Shown here: positions 36,627 through 46,919 of the stretch, in pieces | Layout: every line of letters starts with the position of its first letter | How positions within the stretch are numbered: position 1 is the stretch's first letter | Assembly: GCA_947489195.1 (NCBI GenBank) | Contig: CANLCT010000002.1 | Coordinates: 62,001 to 126,000 of the forward strand | Direction: 5' to 3' | Length of the DNA: 64,000 nucleotides | DNA from: an uncultured Aquimarina sp. | Lineage (GTDB): Bacteria > Bacteroidota > Bacteroidia > Flavobacteriales > Flavobacteriaceae | Translations under genes and position numbers: made by a program | Notes under the pieces: generated by a model | Database searches by the model: none | What the model saw: only the letters and a program-made list of their open reading frames with translations | What the model was told of the DNA's origin: nothing

Positions 36627-37181
36627 TTAAAACCAATTTTTTTCCATACAAGCAGCCATGGCTGTTCTTGCACGGTGGATGATTACCCATAAATTAGACG
36701 CTGTAATATCAAATTCATTACAAATAGTTTCTGTATCAAATCCATCAATAGTTTTCATTCTGAATATTGTGGCTTGTTTTTCAGGTAACTTAGATAAGCA
36801 ATTTTGTATTGCTTTTCCAAGTTCATTGTTTTCAATTTTGTTTTCTGCATTTTCTGCATAGGGATCTGCAACACGCTCCTCGAGCCAGTCGCCTTCTGTT
36901 TCAGAATCCGAATTATAAGCCATTCGAACCTCTGCCTTACCTTTATTGCTGTTTATTTTTCGGTAGTGATCGATGATTTTTCTCTTTAAAATGGAAATGA
37001 GCCATGTACGTTCAGAAGCCTCTCCTTTAAAGTTTTTCATTGATCTTAAGCCTGCAAAAAACGTTTCTTGAACAATGTCTTTAGCGATTTCCCTATCATC
37101 AACACGAACAATAGTGTAATTAAATAAATAATCACTGTATTTATCTATCCAGGTATTTGGGTTTAATTGATGTTCAGCCAT
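36627..37181 (-). CDS. ECF-type RNA polymerase sigma factor
   Basis: The 184-residue protein has sigma region 2 (DREIAKDIVQETFFAGLRSM, then RTWLISILKRKIIDHYRK) and region 4 (LSKLPEKQATIFRMKTIDGFDTETIC…ASNLWVIIHRAR). It would direct RNA polymerase to a small set of promoters, probably a stress response. The gene starts 44 bases after the stop of the M3 peptidase gene and is followed at once by a zinc anti-sigma gene. A decayed relative lies at 35921. Confidence 0.9.
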   Translation of the reverse strand: MAEHQLNPNTWIDKYSDYLFNYTIVRVDDREIAKDIVQETFFAGLRSMKNFKGEASERTWLISILKRKIIDHYRKINSNKGKAEVRMAYNSDSETEGDWLEERVADPYAENAENKIENNELGKAIQNCLSKLPEKQATIFRMKTIDGFDTETICNEFDITASNLWVIIHRARTAMAACMEKNWF

Positions 37182-37225
37182 TTTTTTTGAATTGATTCCA
37201 AATGTAATAAATAATTAGATTTAAA

Positions 37226-39244
37226 TTATAGTAGACCCGCTCTTTTAAGTAAAGCATTATTTGTGGGCTCTTTTCCTCTAAAATTTTTGTAAAGAGTGGC
37301 AGGGTGTTCTGTTCCCCCTTTTTCAAGTATTTCTTTTTTAAATTTAGAAGCAATTTCTTTATTAAAAATCCCTTTTTCTTTAAAGTATGCAAAAGCATCA
37401 GCATCCAATACTTCGGCCCATTTATATGAGTAGTAACCAGAGGAGTAGCCACCTTGAAAAATATGGGCAAATGAAGTACTCATACAATTTTCGGTAACAT
37501 CTGGATATAATTGAGTGTTTTTGAAAGCACTTTTTTCAAATTCTTTCACACTAAAATTTGTACTTGGTGGAGTGGTATGCCATGCCATATCTAATAACCC
37601 AAAACTAAGTTGACGCAATGTGGCCATACCTTCGTGAAATGTTGCGGATTCTTTTATTTTTTCAATATACTCCATTGGTATTAACGCTCCAGTTTCGTAA
37701 TGATGAGCAAAAATTTCGAGAGCCTCTTTTTCAAAACACCAGTTTTCCATAATTTGACTAGGAAGCTCTACAAAATCCCAAAAAACATTAGTTCCGGATA
37801 AACTAGGGTAGGTTGTATTTGCTAACATTCCGTGTAAAGCATGTCCAAACTCATGGAATAGAGTAGTGACTTCATTAAAAGTTAGTAAAGATGGTTTGGT
37901 ATCTGTTGGTTTGGTGAAATTACATACAATTGAAATGTGTGGTCTTTCATTATTACCGTTTTTTTGTTGCTGTGGTTTATATGAAGTCATCCATGCACCG
38001 GCACGTTTGCCGGGTCTGGGGTGGAAGTCTGTATAAAACAGGGCAATAAAATCGCCATTTGTATTATGAACATCATAAACGGTTACCTCATTGTGGTAAG
38101 TGTCAATGGTAGTATTTTTTTTAAATACCAGATCAAATAATTTTCCAGCTATTGTAAAGGCTCCTTGCAGCACATTATCTAATTTAAAGTAGGGCTTAAG
38201 TGCCTCATCATCTAAATTGAATAATTTTTGTTTTAGTTTTTCGCTGTAATATGCGGCATCCCATTTTTGAAGTGTAGTAATACCGTCTAATTCATTAGCA
38301 AAATTAGTTAGATTTTTAAATTCTTTTTTTGCAGCTGGACTGGCTTTTTCAAGTAAATCATTAGAAAAAACATATACATTATCGGCTGTTTTAGCCATGC
38401 GCTCCTCAAGGGTAAAGTGAGCGTGTGTATCATAGCCTAAAAGTTTTGCTCTGTTAAGGCGTAATTCAACAATCTCTTTTATTAAGTTTTCATTGTTGTT
38501 TTTATTGCTTTTGAAGCTTTTAGCTCCAAAAGCAATAGCTAGTTGTTTTCTTAAATTTCTATTTTCAGCATATTTCATAAAAGGAATATAACTTGGGTAA
38601 TCCAATGTAATTAACCAGCCTTCCTTATTTTTGTTTTCTGCTAAATTTTTGGCGGCTTCTTTGGCACTATCTGGTAAGCCTTTTAAATCAGCTTCGTTTG
38701 TTATTGTTAATTCGTAATCATTAGTGTCAGCCAGTAAATTTTGTCCAAATTGAAGTGTTTTTTGACCTAATTGCTTGTCAAACTCTCTTAGTTTTTCTTT
38801 ATCACTAGGGTTCAACAATGCGCCATTTCGTGTAAACGATTTGTAGTGCTTTTCTAATAATTGAAGCTGTTCTTTTGTAAGTTTAAAAGTTTCTTTAGTG
38901 TCAAAAACTTGTTTTACTTTTTTGAATAAGGTTTCGTTTAAAGTAATATCATTACTAAATTCAGAAAGCAGAGGAGATATTTCTTGTGCAATTTTTTGAA
39001 TTTCATCATTGGTTTCAGCACTATTTAAATTAAAAAACACACTTGAAATTCGACCTAAAAGTTCGCCACTATAATCTAAAGCTTCGATAGTGTTTTTAAA
39101 TGAAGCCTTTTCTTTAGAAGTACATATAAGTGCTATTTCCTTTTTTGCTATTTCAATAGCATTTTTAAAAGCAGGTTTGAAATGTGAATTTTTAATTTTT
39201 GAGAAAGGGGCGCTATCAAAAGTTGAAAAAAGGGGGTTGCTCAT
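37226..39244 (-). CDS. M3 family metallopeptidase (oligopeptidase A / Dcp type)
   Basis: The 672-residue protein has HEFGHALHG, the zinc-binding HExxH site, and downstream FWDFVELPSQIMENW, which supplies the third ligand region. It lacks a signal peptide and probably degrades short peptides in the cytoplasm. It lies just upstream of the sigma/anti-sigma pair on the same strand. A TATATTTG -7 element at 39261-39268 serves it. Confidence 0.93.
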   Translation of the reverse strand: MSNPLFSTFDSAPFSKIKNSHFKPAFKNAIEIAKKEIALICTSKEKASFKNTIEALDYSGELLGRISSVFFNLNSAETNDEIQKIAQEISPLLSEFSNDITLNETLFKKVKQVFDTKETFKLTKEQLQLLEKHYKSFTRNGALLNPSDKEKLREFDKQLGQKTLQFGQNLLADTNDYELTITNEADLKGLPDSAKEAAKNLAENKNKEGWLITLDYPSYIPFMKYAENRNLRKQLAIAFGAKSFKSNKNNNENLIKEIVELRLNRAKLLGYDTHAHFTLEERMAKTADNVYVFSNDLLEKASPAAKKEFKNLTNFANELDGITTLQKWDAAYYSEKLKQKLFNLDDEALKPYFKLDNVLQGAFTIAGKLFDLVFKKNTTIDTYHNEVTVYDVHNTNGDFIALFYTDFHPRPGKRAGAWMTSYKPQQQKNGNNERPHISIVCNFTKPTDTKPSLLTFNEVTTLFHEFGHALHGMLANTTYPSLSGTNVFWDFVELPSQIMENWCFEKEALEIFAHHYETGALIPMEYIEKIKESATFHEGMATLRQLSFGLLDMAWHTTPPSTNFSVKEFEKSAFKNTQLYPDVTENCMSTSFAHIFQGGYSSGYYSYKWAEVLDADAFAYFKEKGIFNKEIASKFKKEILEKGGTEHPATLYKNFRGKEPTNNALLKRAGLL

Positions 39245-39260
39245 TTGATATTTTTTTATA

Positions 39261-39268
39261 CAAATATA
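39261..39268 (-). promoter_or_regulatory. -7 element of the M3 peptidase gene
   Basis: The minus strand reads TATATTTG, a perfect TAnnTTTG, 16 bases before the start codon. Confidence 0.5.
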
Positions 39269-39425
39269 GTATTACGGATGTTAAAAATTTTAAAAAGTTT
39301 GTTTCAATGGTTTTATTGAACGAATTTTCGTTGTAAATTGATGGTAATTGAAAAGAATATTAATAACGAAAATGTTATAGCTTTAAATTATTATGCATTT
39401 TATCGAACAATATTGTATTTAATCT

Positions 39426-39454
39426 TTGTGTTTAAATATTTTATGTTATATTTG
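39426..39454 (+). promoter_or_regulatory. promoter of the small RNA upstream of katG
   Basis: TTG at 39426-39428 and TATATTTG at 39447-39454 are 18 bases apart, an excellent fit to the Bacteroidetes promoter. Transcription would begin near 39460, with no open frame following but a structured stretch and a terminator. Confidence 0.65.
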
Positions 39455-39459
39455 AATGT

Positions 39460-39578
39460 GTAAAAAACGGACCTTACGAAGTTTTGTGTAATATATTTAA
39501 GTTGGTTAATAATATTTATTCTTCATAAAGTAAGGTCCAACTTTTAAAAAGGCTATTCAATTTTGAATAGCCTTTTTT
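39460..39578 (+). ncRNA. candidate small structured RNA, copy 1 (upstream of katG)
   Basis: The predicted transcript, about 119 nt, contains a long stem: GGACCTTACGAAG (39469-39481) pairs with CTTC (39521-39524) and GTAAGGTCC (39530-39538), with a 5-base bulge. The loop holds the core ending TTTAAGTTGGTTA (39484-39508), shared almost exactly with copy 2 at 42239-42262. AAGTTGG in the loop can also pair with CCAACTT at 39537-39543, an alternative fold. A perfect terminator hairpin (39546-39577) closes it. No coding frame is evident. I do not recognise a known RNA family. Confidence 0.65.
39546..39578 (+). terminator. intrinsic terminator of RNA copy 1
   Basis: GGCTATTCAA (39551-39560) and its exact complement TTGAATAGCC (39563-39572), flanked by A5 and a T-run, form a textbook terminator 165 bases before katG. 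Confidence 0.92.
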
Positions 39579-39632
39579 GTATGCATTCTTTTCGACATTA
39601 AAATTTCCTTTTAAAAAGTAAGTAGTTTTTTT

Positions 39633-39661
39633 ACAAACTATAAGAAAAAATTATAGTTTGT
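39633..39661. promoter_or_regulatory. inverted repeat upstream of katG
   Basis: ACAAACTATAA (39633-39643) and its exact complement TTATAGTTTGT (39651-39661) are separated by 7 bases. It lies about 80 bases before the katG start and after the RNA terminator, where a peroxide-responsive regulator would be expected to bind. A further ACTATAG lies at about 39681-39687. It does not fit the classical OxyR spacing. Confidence 0.5.
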
Positions 39662-39721
39662 TAGTTTTTAAAAATAGAAAACTATAGCCTATGTGGTGAT
39701 GTTTATTTAATTTTAACCTAA

Positions 39722-41965
<2,244 letters not shown>

Positions 41966-42103
41966 TTTTTAGGTGCTCCTAGAGAATCTATCGATTAGTG
42001 TTTTTTAAACTTGAATATGTCAATTAAAGTGTTTTTTTGATTTTTTTCACTGTAAACAGGGGGTTTTGTAATGTGTTTTTTCGCAATATTTGCAACATAA
42101 AAG
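41966..42103. other. intergenic stretch after katG
   Basis: No gene and no strong terminator. A promoter-like pair, TTTG at 42065-42068 and AATATTTG at 42085-42092 (one mismatch to TAnnTTTG), could start a longer transcript that covers the inverted repeat at 42104 and RNA copy 2. Confidence 0.35.
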
Positions 42104-42221
42104 AAATATATCGACCTTTAATAGAGTGAAAATTGTTGTTTGTCTAAAAAAAACGGTTTTAATCGATAAAGGCGTAAGTTTTAGAGAAGTTATTATGTAT
42201 TCTTTAAAGGTTGATATATTT
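42104..42221. repeat. 18-bp long-range inverted repeat before RNA copy 2
   Basis: AAATATATCGACCTTTAA (42104-42121) and TTAAAGGTTGATATATTT (42204-42221) can pair along all 18 positions with one G-U pair, around an 82-base interior. As RNA this would be a stable closing stem. The right arm overlaps the -7 element predicted for RNA copy 2, so the two readings (a longer RNA, or an operator/promoter overlap) compete. Confidence 0.55.
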
Positions 42222-42224
42222 TTG
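42217..42224 (+). promoter_or_regulatory. -7 element for RNA copy 2
   Basis: TATTTTTG matches TAnnTTTG. A clear -33 TTG at normal spacing is missing, so this promoter is weaker than that of copy 1. Confidence 0.4.
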
Positions 42225-42320
42225 TACAGACTTCAAGGTTGTGTAAATATTTAAGTTGGTTACTTTTTTTCATTATTAGAAGTCAAAAAAAGTGGATACT
42301 CTAGAGTATCCACTTTTAAA
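42225..42320 (+). ncRNA. candidate small structured RNA, copy 2 (downstream of katG)
   Basis: GACTTC (42229-42234) pairs with GAAGTC (42279-42284), enclosing a 44-base loop that contains the core at 42239-42262, identical to copy 1 except for one missing base. The stems differ in sequence between the copies but both pair, which is a compensatory pattern. A perfect terminator (42288-42317) follows at the same distance as in copy 1. The transcript may be longer if it begins near 42098. Confidence 0.6.
42288..42317. terminator. intrinsic terminator of RNA copy 2
   Basis: AAAAGTGGATACTCT (42288-42302) is followed directly by its exact complement (42303-42317), a 15-bp palindrome that folds into a hairpin with Ts on both strands. 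It may also serve the convergent purE. Confidence 0.88.
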
Positions 42321-42355
42321 ATAAAATAGAACTAATTATTGTAGTTAGTTAAAGG

Positions 42356-42463
42356 TTATTGTTGACTAAAATCAATTATAAAGTTAATAGCTTGTCTAGG
42401 GGTAGATACATTATAGTTGGTTGATTTTACGAGATAACCTTTATTATTTAGTTCTAATCTCAT
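42356..42463 (-). CDS. possible 35-residue small protein overlapping the purE end
   Basis: An ATG at 42463 opens a 35-codon frame that overlaps the last 20 bases of purE in another frame. The product (MRLELNNKGYLVKSTNYN…) has a well-mixed, protein-like composition and ends IIDFSQQ. It could be a small coupled gene or the remnant of a larger one. No family recognised. Confidence 0.3.
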   Translation of the reverse strand: MRLELNNKGYLVKSTNYNVSTPRQAINFIIDFSQQ

Positions 42464-42932
42464 CTGCAGATTGAAGCACCTTTTCTCGTAATGATTTTTT
42501 GTATTGTAAAATTCTTTTTTGAATCTTTTCACTTTTAGTTCCCAGTATTTGAGCTGCTAGAATACCGGCATTTAAAGCGCCATCAAGTGCTACTGTAGCT
42601 ACAGGTACACCGCCGGGCATTTGTAAAATAGATAAAATAGAATCCCATCCATCAATAGAATTTCTTGATTTTACAGGGACACCAATAACAGGTAAAGGAG
42701 ACATAGATGCAACCATTCCTGGCAAATGTGCAGCTCCTCCTGCTCCAGCTATAATAACAGAAATTCCTCTTAGATGTGCATTGGAAGAGTATTCAATAAG
42801 TTTTTCAGGAGTGCGGTGCGCAGAAACAATATCTACTTCTGTTTCAATAGCCATTTCTTGTAAAAAATCAATCGCTTGTTGCATTACGGGTAAGTCACTT
42901 TTACTTCCCATGATAATTCCTACTCTATCCAT
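42444..42932 (-). CDS. purE: N5-carboxyaminoimidazole ribonucleotide mutase
   Basis: The 162-residue class I PurE has GIIMGSKSDLPVM, SAHRTPEKL (catalytic His) and AGGAAHLPGM. It converts N5-CAIR to CAIR in purine synthesis. It follows purK by 76 bases on the same strand, the usual pairing. Confidence 0.96.
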   Translation of the reverse strand: MDRVGIIMGSKSDLPVMQQAIDFLQEMAIETEVDIVSAHRTPEKLIEYSSNAHLRGISVIIAGAGGAAHLPGMVASMSPLPVIGVPVKSRNSIDGWDSILSILQMPGGVPVATVALDGALNAGILAAQILGTKSEKIQKRILQYKKSLREKVLQSADEIRTK

Positions 42933-43008
42933 TTGTAATTTTTATATCTTATTTATTGTTAACCTTTAAATATAACACTTCTACTAATTTAGCAAATAAA
43001 TTACTGTT

Positions 43009-44166
43009 TTAACTGCTTATTACTTTGATTGTTGTTTTAACTTTTTCAGCAATTTTTCTAGCTTCATCTATATTTGAATTTACAATGGTTACATGTCCCA
43101 TTTTTCTAAATGGACGAGTTTCTTTTTTTCCATATATATGTGGTGTTACTCCAGGTAATAACATAATATCTTCTATGTTTTGGTAGCATACATTACCGTG
43201 ATAACCTTCTTCACCTACTAGATTTACCATTACCCCAGCAACTTTGCTATCGGTATTGCCTAATGGTAAATTGAGTACGCTACGTAAATGTTGTTCAAAC
43301 TGATTAGTGTAACTAGCTTCAATAGTAAAATGCCCGCTATTGTGAGTTCTGGGAGCAACTTCATTTACTAAAATTTCATCATCTTTTGTTTGGAACATTT
43401 CTACAGCAAGTATACCTACATGCTCAAAACTTTCAGAAACTATTTTTGCGATAGCTCGGGCTTTTTGAGTAACAGAGTCACTAATACGTGCAGGGCAAAT
43501 AACATATTCCACTTGATTGGCCTCTGGATGGAATTCCATTTCTACTACCGGATAAGTTTTTACTTCGCCCGAAGGGTTTCTAACTACAATAACTCCTAAT
43601 TCGTTTTTAAAATCGATAAGTTTTTCTGCAATACATTCAGCATTTGGTAGTTTTTCAAGATCACTACTCTTTCTTATAATACTTACTCCATTTCCATCAT
43701 AACCTCCCTCGGTGCACTTCCAAACAAAAGGGAGCTGAATAGTTTTGTCTATCAAAGCTTGTTCTAGTGCTTTTTTAGAATTGAAATGAGTAAAATCTGC
43801 AGTAGGGATTCCTTTTTCTTGATAAAAAAGTTTTTGCTTTCCTTTGTTTTGGATTTTTTTTAGGGTTGAGGCAGAGGGGAAAACTTTTTTTCCTTCAGCT
43901 TCTAGTTTTTCCAAAGCTTGAACATTAATAGCTTCGATTTCAAAAGTAAGTACATCTACTTTTTTTCCGAAATTATATACGGTTTCAAAATCTAGTAAAT
44001 CACCTTGTTCAAAATGATTACAAGCTATTCTGCAAGGGGCTTCAATATTAGGATCTAAAACACTTGTTTTAATATCGTATTTACGGGTTTCGTACAATAA
44101 CATTTTGCCAAGTTGTCCACCACCTAAAATTCCTAAAGTAAAGTCCGATGAAAAGAAATGTTGCAT
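43009..44166 (-). CDS. purK: N5-carboxyaminoimidazole ribonucleotide synthase
   Basis: The protein (385 residues from ATG 44166) has LGILGGGQLGKMLLYE at the start, an ATP-grasp core with CTEGGYDGNG, and NEVAPRTHNSGH. It makes N5-CAIR from AIR, bicarbonate and ATP. The frame stays open to a TTG at 44190, but that would place the start inside the -7 element (44188-44195), so I use ATG 44166, which also matches the family N-terminus. It is cotranscribed with purE. Confidence 0.95.
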   Translation of the reverse strand: MQHFFSSDFTLGILGGGQLGKMLLYETRKYDIKTSVLDPNIEAPCRIACNHFEQGDLLDFETVYNFGKKVDVLTFEIEAINVQALEKLEAEGKKVFPSASTLKKIQNKGKQKLFYQEKGIPTADFTHFNSKKALEQALIDKTIQLPFVWKCTEGGYDGNGVSIIRKSSDLEKLPNAECIAEKLIDFKNELGVIVVRNPSGEVKTYPVVEMEFHPEANQVEYVICPARISDSVTQKARAIAKIVSESFEHVGILAVEMFQTKDDEILVNEVAPRTHNSGHFTIEASYTNQFEQHLRSVLNLPLGNTDSKVAGVMVNLVGEEGYHGNVCYQNIEDIMLLPGVTPHIYGKKETRPFRKMGHVTIVNSNIDEARKIAEKVKTTIKVISS

Positions 44167-44187
44167 AAATATTAATAATTTAAGCTG

Positions 44188-44195
44188 CAAAATTA
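44188..44195 (-). promoter_or_regulatory. -7 element of purK
   Basis: The minus strand reads TAATTTTG (TAnnTTTG), 21 bases before the purK ATG. Confidence 0.45.
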
Positions 44196-44494
44196 CTTTT
44201 TTCTTTTATACTAAGCTGAACTCATTTGTACTTTTTTGATTCAAAATTAAAAAAGCGCTGTGTAGTTTTAATTTGTGCGATGTAGGTAATTATTAAAAAA
44301 ATGTATCTTTCATTACAGTTATCATAAAAAACACAATTTTTTATGAAGGTTTTATTTGTAAATAGTGTCAATTGACTTGGCTAAGGCTTAAGGAGTAATT
44401 TCTTATCTTTGCATTTCTTAAAATCAATAATAATCAATAATATTTAAAGGGAGTATTTGGTTACTGCTATTAAATATTTATTAAACAAAAATAA
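44196..44494. other. divergent intergenic region between purK and adk
   Basis: This region of about 300 bases has no gene. It holds an inverted repeat, CATAAAAAA (44323-44331) and TTTTTTATG (44337-44345), with a 5-base loop, and the adk promoter at 44404. The repeat could be a hairpin or operator; its role is unknown. Confidence 0.4.
44404..44411 (+). promoter_or_regulatory. -7 element of adk
   Basis: TATCTTTG fits TAnnTTTG, with TTG at 44377-44379 (24-base gap). It predicts a leader of about 80 bases before the adk ATG. Confidence 0.5.
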
Positions 44495-45067
44495 ATGACA
44501 AACGTAGTACTTTTTGGTCCTCCAGGAGCTGGTAAAGGAACGCAAGCCGAATTTTTAAAAGAAAAGTATCAGTTAATACATATTTCGACTGGTGATGTGT
44601 TTAGATACAATATAAAAAATGCTACTGAATTAGGGGTATTAGCTAAATCATTTATTGATAAAGGGCAATTAGTGCCAGATGAGGTTACCATTAATATGCT
44701 TAATGCAGAAGTGGATAAAAACGCAGCTGCTAAAGGCTTTATTTTTGATGGTTTTCCTAGAACAGAAGCTCAGGCTGAAGCTTTAGCAACATTGTTGGAA
44801 TCTAAAAATACTGAAGTAAGTGGAATGGTCGCTTTAGAGGTTGATGATGAAGTATTGGTAGAACGTTTATTAGAACGAGGAAAAACTTCGGGCAGAGCAG
44901 ATGATGCTGATGAAAGTATTATTAGAAACCGCATTAAAGTATATTACGCAGAAACTGCTATTTTAAAAGATTTTTACGAAAAACAAAATAAATACCATGG
45001 AATTAATGGAGTCGGAAGTATTCCTGAAATTACTGAGCGTATTAGTAAAGTGATAGACACTTTATAA
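44495..45067 (+). CDS. adk: adenylate kinase
   Basis: The 190-residue short-form enzyme has the P-loop GPPGAGKGT (8-15), the NMP-binding STGDVFR and the DGFPRTEAQA segment. The lid is short and lacks zinc cysteines. It balances AMP, ADP and ATP. It lies 41 bases before obg, a common pairing. Confidence 0.97.
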   Translation: MTNVVLFGPPGAGKGTQAEFLKEKYQLIHISTGDVFRYNIKNATELGVLAKSFIDKGQLVPDEVTINMLNAEVDKNAAAKGFIFDGFPRTEAQAEALATLLESKNTEVSGMVALEVDDEVLVERLLERGKTSGRADDADESIIRNRIKVYYAETAILKDFYEKQNKYHGINGVGSIPEITERISKVIDTL

Positions 45068-45108
45068 TTTAAAAAGGTTTTAATTGTAGGGACCTGAAAC
45101 TTGAATAA

Positions 45109-46104
45109 ATGACTGAAGGAAATTTTGTGGATTATGTGAAGTTACATCTGTCTTCTGGAAACGGAGGAAAAGGATCTGTACACTTGCATAGGGAAAAGTA
45201 TATTACCAAGGGAGGACCAGATGGTGGAGATGGTGGTCGTGGTGGACATGTTATTTTACGCGCAAACCCTAATATGTGGACACTACTTCCTTTAAAGTAT
45301 AAACGTCATATAAAAGCGGGTCATGGTGAACATGGGAGTAAAAACCGTAGTTCAGGAGCCGATGGCGAAGATGTATACATTGATGTTCCTATGGGAACAG
45401 TTGTTAGAGATACAGAAACACAAGAGGTGCTTTATGAATTGGTTGAGCAAGGTCAAGAAATTATTGCTCTACCAGGAGGTAAAGGGGGTAGAGGTAATTG
45501 GCATTTTAAAAATAGTGTTAACCAAACACCTCGTTATGCACAACCAGGGATTCCAGGTTTAGAATCCGATATAACACTTGAATTAAAAGTGCTAGCAGAC
45601 GTTGGTTTGGTAGGTTTTCCTAATGCGGGTAAGTCTACACTTTTATCTGTGTTAACTGCAGCAAAACCTAAAATTGCAGATTACGAGTTTACTACTTTAA
45701 AACCTAATTTGGGGATAGTTAAATACCGCGATTTTCAATCATTTGTAATTGCAGATATTCCAGGTATTATTGAAGGTGCAGCCGAAGGTAAAGGAATAGG
45801 ACATCGTTTTTTGCGTCATATAGAACGTAATTCGACTTTGTTATTTATGATTCCTGCCGATGCTCCAGATATTGTAGCTCAATATCATATTTTATTGGAT
45901 GAGTTAAAACGCTATAATGCTGAAATGTTGGATAAGCAACGCTTTATAGCCATATCTAAATCGGATATGTTAGATGATGAGTTAAAAGCAGAGATTACTC
46001 ATGATATGGAAGAAGGCTTAGGTGTACCGTTCATATTTATTTCATCGGTTGCCCAAGAAGGTTTGATAGAATTGAAGGATGAACTTTGGAAAATGCTTCA
46101 GTAA
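45109..46104 (+). CDS. obg: GTPase Obg
   Basis: The 331-residue protein has the glycine-rich Obg fold (1-158, with GGDGGRGG) and a G domain: G1 GFPNAGKST (169-177), G3 DIPG (Asp216), G4 SKSD (283-286) and G5 SSVA. It acts in late ribosome assembly and stress control. The G4 motif has Ser where NKxD is canonical; Lys and Asp are kept. There is no long C-terminal extension. It is cotranscribed with adk and followed by a terminator. Confidence 0.96.
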   Translation: MTEGNFVDYVKLHLSSGNGGKGSVHLHREKYITKGGPDGGDGGRGGHVILRANPNMWTLLPLKYKRHIKAGHGEHGSKNRSSGADGEDVYIDVPMGTVVRDTETQEVLYELVEQGQEIIALPGGKGGRGNWHFKNSVNQTPRYAQPGIPGLESDITLELKVLADVGLVGFPNAGKSTLLSVLTAAKPKIADYEFTTLKPNLGIVKYRDFQSFVIADIPGIIEGAAEGKGIGHRFLRHIERNSTLLFMIPADAPDIVAQYHILLDELKRYNAEMLDKQRFIAISKSDMLDDELKAEITHDMEEGLGVPFIFISSVAQEGLIELKDELWKMLQ

Positions 46105-46121
46105 AAAGAAGACTCTATTAT

Positions 46122-46170
46122 AAAAGCAAGAAGCCTAATATTCATTTTGAATATCAGGCTTCTTGCTTTT
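46122..46170 (+). terminator. intrinsic terminator after obg
   Basis: A 23-bp stem with one mismatch (46122-46144 with 46148-46170, including GCAAGAAGCC/GGCTTCTTGC) and a TTTT end, 17 bases after the obg stop. Confidence 0.88.
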
Positions 46171-46304
46171 GTAGTTTAATAGTAGTTATTAGAAGGCCTT
46201 GAGGTAATGTCTTTGGAGAGGTGAATTTAAATGAAAATCATTATAACTAGGAGATTATCAATTTTTTGGCTTATTTTTTGACAAAATCATGGTAAATTTA
46301 AGTT

Positions 46305-46820
46305 ATGAAACAGTTTTTATATGCATGCGTAGTTTTAATATTAGTTTCTTGTTCAGGACCAAGAGTGGCTTATGATTATGATACTAAAACAGATTTTTCG
46401 AAATATAAAACCTATAACTATTATCCGGATCTTAAAACCGGTTTAAGTGATTTAGATACTAAGCGTTTGCTCGATGCTACGGATAAAGCACTTGCTGCAA
46501 AAGGATTTTCTAAATCAGAATCACCTCAATTTTATGTGAATTTTAAAAGTCAAAAATACCAGACTCCTTCGCGAACTGGTGTTGGAGTAGGTGTTGGTAA
46601 CGGACCTATTTCTATAGGAGGAACAATTCCTTTTGGTAGGCCTGATCAACATATTCAATTAACCGTTGATTTTATTGATGTACAAAAGGATGTGCTTTTT
46701 TGGCAGGCTGAAGCCGATGCTACTCAAAACCCTAGACAGAAACCAGAAAATAGAGAAGATTTTTTTACTGAAATAATGCAGAAAGTATTTTCTAAATATC
46801 CTCCAGTCAAAAAGAATTAG
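46305..46820 (+). CDS. DUF4136-family lipoprotein
   Basis: The 171-residue protein has a lipoprotein signal ending LVSC (Cys16) and a domain of the DUF4136 type: VAYDYDTKTDFSKYKTYNYY near the start, LDTKRLLDATDKALAAKGF in the middle and a late VFSKYPP. It is anchored to the outer or inner membrane facing the periplasm. Function unknown. It lies 99 bases before the DUF4153 gene. Confidence 0.85.
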   Translation: MKQFLYACVVLILVSCSGPRVAYDYDTKTDFSKYKTYNYYPDLKTGLSDLDTKRLLDATDKALAAKGFSKSESPQFYVNFKSQKYQTPSRTGVGVGVGNGPISIGGTIPFGRPDQHIQLTVDFIDVQKDVLFWQAEADATQNPRQKPENREDFFTEIMQKVFSKYPPVKKN

Positions 46821-46919
46821 TAGTAGTAAGCTAAGACGAGTCGGTTATTAATTAGTCGGTTAAAATTAATTTATAAACGTTGTTTTTGAATTGATTTTAG
46901 AGGCTTAAAACTTACAATT

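Noticed and set aside
37174..37470. A 98-codon minus-strand frame at the end of the M3 peptidase gene
   Set aside because: Overlaps the conserved C-terminus of the peptidase in another frame and has Lys/Leu-rich random composition.
39633..39687. OxyR site at katG
   Set aside because: CTAT and ATAG are present but their order and 11-base gap do not match the ATAG-N7-CTAT pattern; kept only as an unnamed inverted repeat.
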